From positions 248,001 through 312,000 of the forward strand of contig NZ_NWTI01000006.1 of NCBI RefSeq assembly GCF_002531575.1: a stretch of 64,000 bases of DNA, written 5' to 3'. This DNA is from Bradyrhizobium sp. Y36 (GTDB lineage Bacteria > Pseudomonadota > Alphaproteobacteria > Rhizobiales > Xanthobacteraceae). The notes below the pieces were generated by a model. That model was not told the DNA's origin. It saw only the letters and a list, made by a program, of their open reading frames with translations, and did no database searches. This document shows, one piece after another, positions 54,801 through 63,223 of the stretch; within the stretch, counting starts at the first letter, position 1, and each line of letters starts with the position of its first letter. Both the position numbers and the translations under genes were made by a program.

Positions 54801-55051
54801 CCGCTGTAGGACTGCATGTAGAGCATGTCCTCGACGCCGTTGACCTGTTGTTCGATCGGCAAGGCAACCGTGTCGATCACGGTCTTGGCGCTGGCGCCGG
54901 GGTAGCGCGTGGTGACCTGCACGGTCGGCGGCACCACGTCGGGATATTGCGCGATGGCGAGATTGAACAGCGCGACGCCGCCGATCAGGATCATCAAGAG
55001 CGCGATGACGTTCGAGAGGACCGGCCGCTCGATGAAGAACTTTGAGATCAT
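51896..55051 (-). CDS. RND multidrug efflux permease (HAE1)
   Basis: 1051 residues, the size of AcrB. 12 membrane segments and two large periplasmic loops. Starts SKFFIERPVLSNVIALLMILIGG; proton-relay residues are present: paired Asp in IGIVVDDAIVVVEGA and Lys in LIALSAKNAILIVEVG. Exports drugs or other amphiphiles together with an adaptor and an outer-membrane channel, the latter not in this window. It follows the adaptor gene by 12 nt. Substrate unknown. Confidence 0.97.
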   Translation of the reverse strand: MISKFFIERPVLSNVIALLMILIGGVALFNLAIAQYPDVVPPTVQVTTRYPGASAKTVIDTVALPIEQQVNGVEDMLYMQSYSGSDGTYTLTVTFKIGTDLNFAQVLVQNRVSSALSQLPQAVQNQGVTVQKRSTSILLFVTLTSPDSRYDSLYLSNYATINIRDELSRLPGVGNVTVFGAGQYSMRVWLDPNKLQVRGLVPQDVINAIQQQSQQVSAGQVGAPPTPPGQAFQYTLNVNGRLDDTSQFESIIVKSGSSGDVTRVRDVGWVELGAQTYSQIFSLNKQPAVGIGVFQSPGANALQVEKAVEKKMAELAKRFPEGVKYDTPFDTTKFVEASVHEVYMTLIEAGLLVLVVILVFLQDWRAMLVPATTVPVTIIGAFAAMAALGFTINMSTLFAIVLAIGIVVDDAIVVVEGAAHNIERGMNGHDAAIRAMDQLFAPIVGITLVLISVFLPASFLAGLTGRIYSQFALVIAATALLSAINAATLKPTQCALWLRPTVPPAQRNFFYRGFNAVYDRVERGYTRLITFLVKHATISVAFALLVIGASGYGLSRVPTGFLPIEDQGYLIAAVQLPDGAALERTQAVLERASGLIKDTPGVAQVITIAGISALDNSASLANAGVAYIILKDWDARKGPGEDLRSLVYGLNDKLATIMEARTLVLPPPPIQGIGNAAGFSMQVELRDGNSDFAKLQAITGAMVSNAQSQSALQRVQSSFRSSVPQFNVEIDRVKTQTLHVTTDQVFSALSTYLGSSFVNQFNKFGRVFQVYTQADPAFRVTESDIANMQVRNSNGDMIPIGTVATITPATGPSLISLYNLYPSSTVIGLPAQGYSSGQSLKLMEEIADKTLPPGTGYEWTAMSYQEKAVSNQIYWVFGLAMLLVYLVLAGQYESWYAPISVLLAVPLSLLGPMLILSGLKIDNNLYCQIGLILLIALSAKNAILIVEVGLELHGRDGKPVLEAAIEAARARFRPILMTSFAFILGVVPLVLATGAGASARKSIGITVFSGMLASTCLAVLFVPAFFVVVQRFENWRASKKTVKVQPAVEAK

Positions 55052-55063
55052 GGCTGGCAGCCC

Positions 55064-56257
55064 TTACTTGCTCGAGGCTTGCGACTGCTCGATCTTCGTC
55101 ACCTGTGGATCGATCTTCTGGCCCGGGATCACCCGCAGCAGTCCCGCGATGACGACGCGGTCCTCCGGCTTCAGGCCGCCCTCGATGACGCGCAGCCCGT
55201 TGTCGACCGGGCCGATCTGCACCTTGCGCTGCTCGACGACGTTGTCGCCGTTGACCACCAGCAGATAGCGGCCGCCCTGGTCGCTGCCGAGCGCCGTATC
55301 GGGGACGAGCAGGGCGCTCTTCTCCTGGTCGAATGGAACGCGGACGCGGACGAAATAGCCGGGCAGCAGCACCCGCTTGTCGTTGGGGACGAGGCCGCGC
55401 ACCGCCAGCGTGCCGGTCGATTGATTGAGGGTCGGCGAGACGTAGTCGAGCTTGCCCTCGTGCGGATAGCCGGTTTCGGTCTGCAGTCCGACCTGAATCG
55501 GGAATTGCTTCATATCGGCGGGGGTGAGCCCGCGCCGGGCCGCTTCGGCGCGGATGCGCAGCACGTCCTGTTCGTTGACGGTGAAGTTCACATAGATCGG
55601 GTCCATCGCGACGATGGTCGCGAGCTGGGTCGGAGAGGAGACGCCGACGAGCTCGCCGACCGAGACCATGTGGGCGCTGACGATGCCGTCGAACGGCGCC
55701 GTCACCTTGGTGTAGCCGTAATTGACCTGGGCGAGCTTGGTGTTGGCCTGCGCCTGCTGCAGATTGGCCTGGGCGTTGTCGCGTGCCGAGGTGGAGTTGT
55801 CGAGCGTGGCTTGCGACACCGCCTGGCGCTGCACCAGCTCGGCCTGCCGCTTGTAATCGGCTTCGGACTGACGGACCGAGGCCTGCGCGCCGACCTCGGC
55901 GGCCTGCGCCTGTTCGAGCTTGAGCTTGTAGGTCTCCGGCTCGATCGTGAAAAGCTGGGTGCCCTGCTTGACGAAGCTGCCGTCCTGATAGTCGATCGAT
56001 TGCAGAAAGCCCTGCACCCGCGCCACGAGATCGACGCTCTTGATCGGCGCGGTGTTGCCGGTGGCCTCGATGTAGCGCGTGACCGGGCGCTGCACCGGCG
56101 TCGCCACGTCCACCTTGGGCGGCGGCGGTGCCACGAACGTGTTCTTGTCCTCGCAACCCGTCAGCGCGACCACGGCCGCCGCGGCGGCCAGCGTCCGCCC
56201 GGCCTGTCTCCACGCTTCATTGCGCCGTGCGGGAGATGCGGGATTCGATGCGGTCAT
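55064..56257 (-). CDS. RND efflux periplasmic adaptor (predicted lipoprotein)
   Basis: 397 residues. N-terminal AAAAAVVALTGC gives a lipobox near 25-35. The biotinyl-lipoyl-like and alpha-hairpin regions follow: YIEATGNTAPIKSVDLVARVQGFLQSIDYQDGSFVKQG, then a heptad-rich stretch, GYTKVTAPFDGIVSAHMVSVGELV, and VPDTALGSDQGGRYLLVVNGDN. Start set at ATG 56257 by GGGGGC upstream; a longer frame to 56332 is possible. Joins the permease to an outer-membrane channel. Confidence 0.95.
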   Translation of the reverse strand: MTASNPASPARRNEAWRQAGRTLAAAAAVVALTGCEDKNTFVAPPPPKVDVATPVQRPVTRYIEATGNTAPIKSVDLVARVQGFLQSIDYQDGSFVKQGTQLFTIEPETYKLKLEQAQAAEVGAQASVRQSEADYKRQAELVQRQAVSQATLDNSTSARDNAQANLQQAQANTKLAQVNYGYTKVTAPFDGIVSAHMVSVGELVGVSSPTQLATIVAMDPIYVNFTVNEQDVLRIRAEAARRGLTPADMKQFPIQVGLQTETGYPHEGKLDYVSPTLNQSTGTLAVRGLVPNDKRVLLPGYFVRVRVPFDQEKSALLVPDTALGSDQGGRYLLVVNGDNVVEQRKVQIGPVDNGLRVIEGGLKPEDRVVIAGLLRVIPGQKIDPQVTKIEQSQASSK

Positions 56258-56492
56258 TCGGTAGCCCCCGAGTATCGTCTGTCGGTGCGGCAGGCTACCA
56301 ACAAATGCCCGGCCGTGGAACACCATAGCCATGGCAGTCGCCGGCCTTGTGCTGCACGGGGCGGTGTGGCCTTTGACAGATTTGTCATGACAAACTGCTT
56401 TTCACCGGGCGCACGATCGACCAGAATTGTGTCAAAGGCCGCGCGAGCCGGATAGAACGGCCGGGAAGAAGAAAAGGTGAGGAGACCATGAC

Positions 56493-57284
56493 ATGCCAAC
56501 GCCATTCCGGCCGGTCCTCGCCGGCCTCGCTCTCGCTGCGATGGTTGCGATGCCCGCGTTAGCAGACGGCTTGAAGGACGAGATCGCACCGACCGGCAAG
56601 CTGCGGGTCGCGATCGCCATCAGCCCCGCGGGTGGGGCGTTCTGGTCGACCAAGACCGAAGCCGGCTATGCCGGCGTTCCCGTTGATCTCGGCAAGGCGA
56701 TGGCCGCCCAGCTCGGAGTATCAGTCGAATATGTCGTGCACCAGAATTCCGGGCAGATCACCGACGCCGCGTCAAAAGGCACCTGGGACGTCACCTGGCT
56801 CCCGAGGGATCCCGAGCGCGAGACCAAAATGATGTTCGGCCCGATCTACGAGGTCGCGGACGCCACCTATATCGTCAAGCCCGGCTCCGCCGTCACCAAT
56901 TTCGCGACGCTCGACCAGCCCGGAATCAAGGTCGCGGCCGTCAACGCCACGACGACCATGCGCGGCGCGATCGCGCATCTGAAGCATGCGAAGGTCACGG
57001 GCTATCAGACCTACGACGAGATCTTCGACCTGCTGAGGAGCGGCGAGATCGACGCCTTCGCGCTGTCGCGTGATCAGCTCAACAAGATGGCCCAGAAGAT
57101 CCCGGGCACCAGGGTGCTGGACGAGACCTTCAAGAAAACGGTGACGGCCGTCGCCGTCCCGCTCGGTCACCAGAAGGCACTGGGGTTCGTCACCAAGTTC
57201 ATGACCGAAGCCACGACCAACGGCACGCTGCGCAAGGCCTATGACGATAACGGCCTGAAGGATTCGCCGATCCGCACGGAGTAG
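56493..57284 (+). CDS. Orphan amino-acid-type ABC solute-binding protein
   Basis: 263 residues. Signal peptide (LAGLALAAMVAMPALA, about 9-24), then SBP family 3: GKLRVAIAISPAGGAFWSTKTEAGYAGVPVDLGKAMAAQLGV, WDVTWLPRDPERETKMMFGPIYEVADATYIV, FDLLRSGEIDAFALSRDQL. GGAGA lies 7 nt before the ATG. No permease or ATPase gene is adjacent, so it must share a transporter or act as a sensor. Periplasmic. Confidence 0.9.
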   Translation: MPTPFRPVLAGLALAAMVAMPALADGLKDEIAPTGKLRVAIAISPAGGAFWSTKTEAGYAGVPVDLGKAMAAQLGVSVEYVVHQNSGQITDAASKGTWDVTWLPRDPERETKMMFGPIYEVADATYIVKPGSAVTNFATLDQPGIKVAAVNATTTMRGAIAHLKHAKVTGYQTYDEIFDLLRSGEIDAFALSRDQLNKMAQKIPGTRVLDETFKKTVTAVAVPLGHQKALGFVTKFMTEATTNGTLRKAYDDNGLKDSPIRTE

Positions 57285-57435
57285 GTTTGAGTGGGGTAAG
57301 ACGCGCGATCGGTCGCCCTGCCTTTTACTGCCGTCCGCAGGATCGCTTCGCTTTGGCGCGAGTTCTCTAGGTCCCGGATTGGATGTGATCCAAGACCGAC
57401 TTCCTCTCGTTCTAGTCACCGAGGGAAGCTGTGCT

Positions 57436-57615
57436 ATGAACCAAATGCTTGCGAAGATCTGCCAGGAAATGGCCGGCCGGGTGCTCGAACTTCAGCGTGG
57501 CCTCAACACCCCCGAGCGGCGGCTGGAATTGGCCGATGAACTTCAGGCCACGATCGAAAAGTACCTCGCGTTCGAAAAGCGAAAGAACCGTTTTTCGGTG
57601 CGGAAGGACAGATAG
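57436..57615 (+). CDS. Small helical protein of unknown function
   Basis: 59 residues: a mostly charged helical peptide (MAGRVLELQRGLNTPERRLELADELQATIEKYLAFEKRKN). GAGGGA 9 nt upstream of the ATG. Reads like a conserved small protein, but I do not recognise it. In-frame extension to 57379 is less likely. Confidence 0.6.
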   Translation: MNQMLAKICQEMAGRVLELQRGLNTPERRLELADELQATIEKYLAFEKRKNRFSVRKDR

Positions 57616-57823
57616 CGCCGCCTCAACCAAAGCTGAGTTCCGGAATGTTCGGTACGTCGGCGCCATCCTTCATTGATTTAATTACACTTTTTGGTCTGAA
57701 CGTTCACGACTGGGAGGAACTCTCCTGTCCTAACGTCGAGCACGCCCGTGTTTTCACGGCTACAGCGAAGCCCCGCTCAATGGTGTCTAGTTGTTACGGC
57801 ATTTCAGCCCAAGGGGATTAAAC

Positions 57824-58591
57824 ATGAAAAAAACAATGCTTGCCGGTGTCGCTGTGGCGGCACTGGCGTTGAGTACCCATGCTCACGCCGCTGATATGGC
57901 GGCAAGGCCCTACGTTAAGGCGCCGCCCGCGATCGCGGCGGTTTACGATTGGAGCGGCTTCTACATCGGCGGCAACGGTGGATACGGCACCAGCCGCAAT
58001 TGCTGGGACTTCGTGAGCTTTGCAGGTATCCCCGCGACCGCAAGCGAGGGATGTCACGACGCAGACGGCGCCGTCGCGGGCGGTCAGGTCGGATATCGCT
58101 GGCAGTCGGCGTCCTGGGTGTTCGGTCTGGAGGCGCAGGGTGATTGGGCCGACTTGAACGGATCGCGGGTGTCGTCGCCTGCCTTCGTGTTCGCGCCGGG
58201 CGACCTCACCATCAATTCCCGGGTGCGCGCTTTCGGTCTCTTCACGGGCCAAGTCGGTTGGGCTTGGAACAATGTGCTGCTGTATGCGAAGGGCGGCGCG
58301 GCCGTGGTGGATAGCCGCTACACCCACACCTTCACGGCGACCAATGCGTTGATCAACTCCAGCAGCGATACGCGATGGGGAGCTACCGTCGGCGCCGGCG
58401 TGGAGTACGGTTTCGCTCCCAATTGGTCGGTCGGCGTGGAATATGATCACATCTTCCTCGATCGTCGGACCCTGGGCTTTGCGGCCGCCCCTGCAGGGGT
58501 TGCCACGACCAACAGCATCGGTCAGGACCTCGATATCGTCACTGCGCGGATCAACTACCGCTTCGGCGGGCCGGGCTTGACGCGTTACTGA
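57824..58591 (+). CDS. Outer membrane beta-barrel protein (Omp25/RopB type)
   Basis: 255 residues. Signal peptide KKTMLAGVAVAALALSTHAHA, mature start DMAARPYVKAPPAIAAVYDWSGFYIGGNGGYG, alternating barrel strands, and an ending RINYRFGGPG. The pattern is that of alphaproteobacterial Omp25/RopB-like 8-strand barrels. AAGGGG 7 nt before the ATG at 57824. Located in the outer membrane; structural or host-interaction role by family. Confidence 0.92.
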   Translation: MKKTMLAGVAVAALALSTHAHAADMAARPYVKAPPAIAAVYDWSGFYIGGNGGYGTSRNCWDFVSFAGIPATASEGCHDADGAVAGGQVGYRWQSASWVFGLEAQGDWADLNGSRVSSPAFVFAPGDLTINSRVRAFGLFTGQVGWAWNNVLLYAKGGAAVVDSRYTHTFTATNALINSSSDTRWGATVGAGVEYGFAPNWSVGVEYDHIFLDRRTLGFAAAPAGVATTNSIGQDLDIVTARINYRFGGPGLTRY

Positions 58592-58650
58592 CCATTGGTC
58601 CGGCCGCGGATTTTGTCGTCATTGATCCCGGCGACGTGAAAATGGAGAGG

Positions 58651-58677
58651 AGGGCGGCCGATCAAATCGGTCGCCCT
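58651..58677. terminator. Hairpin between convergent genes
   Basis: AGGGCGGCCGAT and ATCGGTCGCCCT form a 12-bp stem with one G-T pair and a CAA loop, 60 bp after the Omp stop. No T-tract. Could end transcription from both sides. Confidence 0.7.
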
Positions 58678-58724
58678 TCGCACGAACGGACCAGGGCAAA
58701 CCGGCAAGGTTACCCGGCGCGACA

Positions 58725-59792
58725 CTACCGCCCCCTGATCTCCGCGTATTTCGCCATCGCCTTCTCGAACTTCCGGTTGAACAGAAACATCGCCGCGAGG
58801 ATCTCGCGGAAGCTGGCGGACGTGCGCGCGCGGTCGGCCTGTCCGAACGCAAAGATACTGTTGTTGCGCAGGTGCTTCATGATCGTGGGGCTGGACACCC
58901 TGTAGTTCAGGAGATCGCCGGATTTGAGCGCCGACCGCGTCGGGGTCGGCACGATCTGGATCAGCTCGAACAGCTTCATCTGGTCGATCGCATCAGGCAG
59001 CGTCTTCACGATGGCGGGGATCTCGCGGAAGACGTCCGCATGGGCGTTCATCAGGCCGTCGCGCACGTTGGTCCAATGGGTGAAGCGGAGATCGGTGCCG
59101 CGGGCGCGCGCTTCCTCCTTGTCGTCGCGCGCGCTCAAGGTCGGATCGATCGCGGCGATCTCGCTCTTGATGGCCTGCCATTTCCTGTGGCCGTTGCGAT
59201 CCTCGGAGGGGCCGGTCTGGAAGCTGCCCATATAGGTGTTCGAGCGTCCGTTGCGGACGTTCTGCTTGCCGTTGGTCTCGGCAAAGAACAGCCCGAGGCT
59301 GATACGCCCTGCAGCGGCGGCGTGCTCGGGTGCAAGGCCCTTGGCGCGCGCGATCACCGTGCCGAGATCGACGACGTCCTTGAACGGCGTCGGCGAGCTC
59401 TGCGCATTGGCGGGCGGCGCCTCCATGACGTCGAAGAGTCCAGAATATTCGTCGATCAGTGGCTCGATCTCGGCATCGAAATAGGCCGGCGGAATCTCGA
59501 ACTTGTTGGGCTTGCCGATCCGCGACGGCATGGCGTCGGTGAGGTCCTTGTACGAACTGATCACCGCAACGCGCGCCAGATAGAGCGCCTGTCCCGGCAG
59601 GTTCGGCAGCGGCTCCTTCGCGTCGATCTGGCGTCGCCGCTCGGCGAGGATCGATTTGAATTCGGCAAGCGCCTTGTCATAGGCGGCGAGCGCCTCGGAC
59701 TGCCGGGCCGTGAGCGCGCGCTGTTGGCCGGCGGCGGGCGCTGCGACGAACAACGCAACAGCCGCAAGAACTGCGAGACGTCTGAACCCCAT
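58725..59792 (-). CDS. Secreted protein of unknown function
   Basis: 355 residues with a signal peptide (RRLAVLAAVALFVAAPAAG, about 4-22). The mature part is helical and charged (TARQSEALAAYDKALAEFKSILAERRRQIDAKEPLPNLPG; NTYMGSFQTGPSEDRNGHRKW). I do not recognise a family. ATG 59792 chosen for the signal peptide; 14 upstream codons lack character. Convergent with the Omp gene. Confidence 0.75.
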   Translation of the reverse strand: MGFRRLAVLAAVALFVAAPAAGQQRALTARQSEALAAYDKALAEFKSILAERRRQIDAKEPLPNLPGQALYLARVAVISSYKDLTDAMPSRIGKPNKFEIPPAYFDAEIEPLIDEYSGLFDVMEAPPANAQSSPTPFKDVVDLGTVIARAKGLAPEHAAAAGRISLGLFFAETNGKQNVRNGRSNTYMGSFQTGPSEDRNGHRKWQAIKSEIAAIDPTLSARDDKEEARARGTDLRFTHWTNVRDGLMNAHADVFREIPAIVKTLPDAIDQMKLFELIQIVPTPTRSALKSGDLLNYRVSSPTIMKHLRNNSIFAFGQADRARTSASFREILAAMFLFNRKFEKAMAKYAEIRGR

Positions 59793-59880
59793 GGCCGTTT
59801 CCCATCGATTCGCTGGCCAGGAGATCGTAAGCATCAGGAGCGCGGGCTGGCGAGACGCAAATCCCGCTCAGCCGCAATTC

Positions 59881-61371
59881 CTAGGCTGCCCGGTAGTCCG
59901 GCGCCGTCGCCAGGAATTTCGCATAGGCATCCGCATCCGGCGGCTGGAAGCGCCCTTTGAGGCCGCCGCGCTTCTGCTCCTTCGCGCCGATGTCGGCCAT
60001 CAGCTCGTCGAAATGGCGGTAGTGATAGGGCGCAACGCACAGGCCGCCATAGACGCCCGCGGCCGGCCGCTCGACGCGCTTGAAGTGCAGCATCATCTCG
60101 ATGTTGTCGCGCATCGCTTGTGCCGTCGGCTGGTTGGCGAGCTGGCCGTCGGCATAGCGCACCAGCCAGTTGGCGGCGAGGTCGGCGCAGAGCACGGTGC
60201 AGAACGAGGAGTTGAAGCCGACGAAGCCGAGCTCGGGAAGGTCAGGATTGGCGATCAGGCGGTAGAGCCGGTACTGCCCGTCGGCATCGACCAGCTTCTG
60301 CCTGTAGGCTTCGGGCAGGAACGGCACGCCGAGCTTGTAGCCGATCGCGAGCACGGCGACGTCGGCCTTGATCCGCTCGCCGCCGCTCGTCACGATGCTG
60401 TCGCCGTCGTAATGATCGAAGGTGCCGAACACCGCCTTGATGCGGCCGTCGGCGACCATCGGATAGAAGCCGGGCGTTGCGATCGGCACCGAGCAGTTGA
60501 CGCCGTCCTCGATCCGCTCCTTCGGCACCATGTTGCAGCGGCCGAGCTTGAGCTGCGCCTTCAGCAGACTCTCCAGCCCGCGCCAGTTCGCCCACACCAG
60601 CGGCGCGGCGATGCGATGTGCGAGCCGTCCCATCGCGCTGATGCCCCAGCCCGGAAACATCTCCTCCTGCGCGCGGATGTAGAGGATGCGCTTGAAGTTC
60701 ACGAGCCCGCCGATGAAATAGGGGATGCGCCAGACCGGCTCGCGCATCACGATGGTGACCTCGCTTGCGCCCGATTTCACCGCGTTGACCGCGATGTCGG
60801 TCGCGGACTTCGAGCCGCCGAGCACGACGACGCGACGGCCTTTCGCCAGCGCCGGATCGCCGTATGTCGACGAGTGCAGGATCTGGCCGCCCTGCGCCAG
60901 AAAGCCGTCCTCGCCCAGGCAATGCAGCTCGCGTGGCTCGTTGAACTGGCCGGTGCAGACGGCGACGAAATCGAAATCCTCGGTGGTGCTCGCGCCGTCC
61001 TTGCTCTTCAGCGTCAGCGACCATCCGGGGCTGCCGTCGGCGCGGCGCGCCATGCCGGCGACCTCGGTGCCGAGCCGCAGCATGCGATCGAGGCCAAAGC
61101 TCCTGGCGTAGTCGGCAAGATAAGCATGGACCTGCGGCCCGGTCGGCCATTCCGGATAGGCTTGCGGCATGGCGCGGTCGGTGTAGCGGTAGAGCTCCTT
61201 CGGGCTCTGCGTCTGCACGTCAGGATAGGAGCGCGCCGGCTCCCAGACGCCGCCGAGATCTCCGCTGCGCTCGACGATGCTGACGCGGTGGCCGCGGGCA
61301 GAGAACGCCTTGGCGGCAGCAAGGCCGGAGACGCCGGCGCCGATCACGCAGACATGCTTGGGACTGACCAT
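59881..61371 (-). CDS. Flavin-containing monooxygenase-like protein
   Basis: 496 residues. FAD Rossmann motif VCVIGAGVSGLAAAKAFSARGH near 7-28, VERSGDLGGVWEP, a second dinucleotide site VVVLGGSKSATDIAVNAV near 175, and GGQILHSSTYGDP resembling the FMO/BVMO His motif. Probably an NADPH-dependent S-, N- or Baeyer-Villiger oxygenase; substrate unknown. The start is set at the ATG before VSPKHVCVIGAG. 109 bp downstream of the cupin gene, same strand. Confidence 0.9.
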   Translation of the reverse strand: MVSPKHVCVIGAGVSGLAAAKAFSARGHRVSIVERSGDLGGVWEPARSYPDVQTQSPKELYRYTDRAMPQAYPEWPTGPQVHAYLADYARSFGLDRMLRLGTEVAGMARRADGSPGWSLTLKSKDGASTTEDFDFVAVCTGQFNEPRELHCLGEDGFLAQGGQILHSSTYGDPALAKGRRVVVLGGSKSATDIAVNAVKSGASEVTIVMREPVWRIPYFIGGLVNFKRILYIRAQEEMFPGWGISAMGRLAHRIAAPLVWANWRGLESLLKAQLKLGRCNMVPKERIEDGVNCSVPIATPGFYPMVADGRIKAVFGTFDHYDGDSIVTSGGERIKADVAVLAIGYKLGVPFLPEAYRQKLVDADGQYRLYRLIANPDLPELGFVGFNSSFCTVLCADLAANWLVRYADGQLANQPTAQAMRDNIEMMLHFKRVERPAAGVYGGLCVAPYHYRHFDELMADIGAKEQKRGGLKGRFQPPDADAYAKFLATAPDYRAA

Positions 61372-61480
61372 GGGTTTGCTCGCAATCGATGTGTTGTCCG
61401 CGCGCAAGCGGCCACGTTCGGCCGCAAAGCGCGCGGCCGGCGTTGCTGCAAGCAGATGAAGGTGGACGGAAAGCTTTCGC

Positions 61481-61930
61481 CTAGTCGTTGGCTTCGGGCG
61501 GCAGGAAGTCGACCTCATGCAGTGCCGAGATGCGCACGACTTCGGCAGGGTCGGTCAGATTGTGCAGCTGGTCGAACAGCGCCTCCAGCTTCTGCATCGG
61601 CGAGACCCAGAACAGCGCACGGCACGGCTTGTCGGACTTGTTGAAATAGCCGTGCGGGATGCCGCGCGGCATGCGCACGAGATCGCCGGCGTGGGCCTTC
61701 ACCCATTTGCCGTCGAGCTTGAGGTCGAGCGTGCCCTCCTGCACCAGGATGAACTCGTCCTGGGTCGGATGGATGTGCACCGGCACGAACTGGCCGGGAT
61801 CGCTGTTGGTCTCGAATGCAAAGGTGGAGTCGGTGACAGCCTTGGGGAAATAAACCTGGCCCAAAATGTTCCAGGTCTTGCCGCCGTAGCCTGTGCCGTT
61901 GGCGGTAATGCCTTTTTCGAGTGCAGTCAT
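61481..61930 (-). CDS. Cupin domain protein
   Basis: 149 residues, single cupin barrel with metal motifs VHIHPTQDEFILVQEGTLDL (HxH, Glu) and MPRGIPHGYFNKSDKP (His). Could be a metal-dependent dioxygenase or a sensor. First gene before the FMO-like gene on the same strand; divergent from the AraC gene across 186 bp. Confidence 0.88.
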   Translation of the reverse strand: MTALEKGITANGTGYGGKTWNILGQVYFPKAVTDSTFAFETNSDPGQFVPVHIHPTQDEFILVQEGTLDLKLDGKWVKAHAGDLVRMPRGIPHGYFNKSDKPCRALFWVSPMQKLEALFDQLHNLTDPAEVVRISALHEVDFLPPEAND

Positions 61931-62116
61931 GTCGCGCTCCCATGGATTCCGGCGAAGATGGAGCTTGGGTCAGCAGGGGAGCGCTGTCTATCCGCTAAAC
62001 GAATCCGGCGGCGGTTGCTGCCGTGCAGCACGACAATTTTGCCGGCGCGGCTCTTCTCGGCTCGCGGGAGTTATTATAGGCTTAAAGCAATTCCGTGACG
62101 CGAAGCGTGGTCGACG

Positions 62117-63142
62117 ATGTCCGCAGCCGTGCTGGAAATGAGCGCAAGGACGTCCGCAGCCGAACGGCTCGCGGATTTCGCCCGCGTCACCACCGACGAC
62201 GTCGACGAAGCGGCCGAAGAGATCGGGCGCATCTTCTGTCCGCACGATCTCGAGCCGGCAAAGGCGCGCGCCGCCGGTTTCTCGGCCCGGCACAATTGCG
62301 CTGATTTCGACGGCTTCTCCATCAACTACGTCGCCTATGGCGGTTCGGTCGGCATCGATCCCGGCTGCCTCGAGCGCTTCTTCCTGGTGCAGGTCCCGCT
62401 CACGGGCACGGCCCATATTCGCGCCGGCATCACCGAGCTCGAGGCTGCACCCGACCGGACGGCGTCGCTGCTGTCGCCGACGATCCCGACCCGGATGATG
62501 TGGCGCGACTGCGCGCAGGCGATCCTGCTGCTCGACCGCCGTATGGTCGAGCAGCGCGCCGCGGCGCTGTCGGGCAGGGCCTCTGGCACCGTCGAGTTCG
62601 ATCCCGTGATCGACCTGGAGGCGCCGGCCGGGCGGGCTTTGCGGTGTAGCCTCGTCGAGCTGATGACGCTCGCCGAGCGTCTTGGTCCTCCGGGCGCGTT
62701 GTCTCCGCTTGCAATGGCCGACTGGCGCGAGCTTCTGCTCGATCATCTGCTCAATGGCCAGCGCCACGGTTTGTCGGATGCGATTCACACCTTTTCGGGC
62801 CGGGCCGAGCGGCTGCCGCGCGCGCTCCGCAAAGCGCGTGACCATCTGGCGGACAACGCCCGCGAGCCGCTCGATCTCGCGCAGCTCGCCTGCGCTTCCG
62901 GCATCGGCATTCGCGCGCTTCAGCTCGGCTTTCGCCGTCACTTCGGCCTGTCGATCTCGCAGATGCTGCTCGACATGCGCCTTGCCGGTCTGAACGCCCG
63001 GCTCGCGCAGGGATCGCCCGATGCCTCCATCACCGACATCGCCTTCGATCTCGGCTTCACCCATCTCGGCCGCATGGCCGGCGCCTACCGCGAAAAATTC
63101 GGCGAGACGCCGTCGGCGACGCTGCGGCGAAGGATGAGCTGA
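62117..63142 (+). CDS. AraC family regulator
   Basis: 341 residues. N-terminal AraC-binding-like domain (NCADFDGFSINYVAYGGSVGIDPGCLERFFLVQVPLTG), C-terminal AraC HTH (RKARDHLADNAREPLDLAQLACASGIGIRALQLGFRRHFGLSISQMLLDMRLAGLNARL...ITDIAFDLGFTHLGRMAGAYREKFGETP). Probably controls the divergent cupin-FMO pair. A second Met at 62138 is an alternative start. Confidence 0.92.
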   Translation: MSAAVLEMSARTSAAERLADFARVTTDDVDEAAEEIGRIFCPHDLEPAKARAAGFSARHNCADFDGFSINYVAYGGSVGIDPGCLERFFLVQVPLTGTAHIRAGITELEAAPDRTASLLSPTIPTRMMWRDCAQAILLLDRRMVEQRAAALSGRASGTVEFDPVIDLEAPAGRALRCSLVELMTLAERLGPPGALSPLAMADWRELLLDHLLNGQRHGLSDAIHTFSGRAERLPRALRKARDHLADNAREPLDLAQLACASGIGIRALQLGFRRHFGLSISQMLLDMRLAGLNARLAQGSPDASITDIAFDLGFTHLGRMAGAYREKFGETPSATLRRRMS

Positions 63143-63223
63143 AGCTTGGATTATCGTGGTGATCGGCCTCCCGCGTGCCGTGGCCATTGAAGCTCCGGGA
63201 GCGGCCGCGGACGTCCTTCGTCC

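Noticed and set aside
51779..55045. 1088-codon open frame on the plus strand
   Set aside because: Antisense to the RND permease gene. Composition is rich in His, Arg, Asp and Gly with no domain; a GC-rich shadow frame.
53496..56213. 905-codon minus-strand frame across the RND genes
   Set aside because: Another frame of the permease and adaptor genes, Arg/Ala-rich and without family motifs.
57675..57823. GGAAC at 57715 as EcfG promoter for the Omp gene
   Set aside because: No GTT at 16-18 nt from it; the next CGT is only about 13 nt away.
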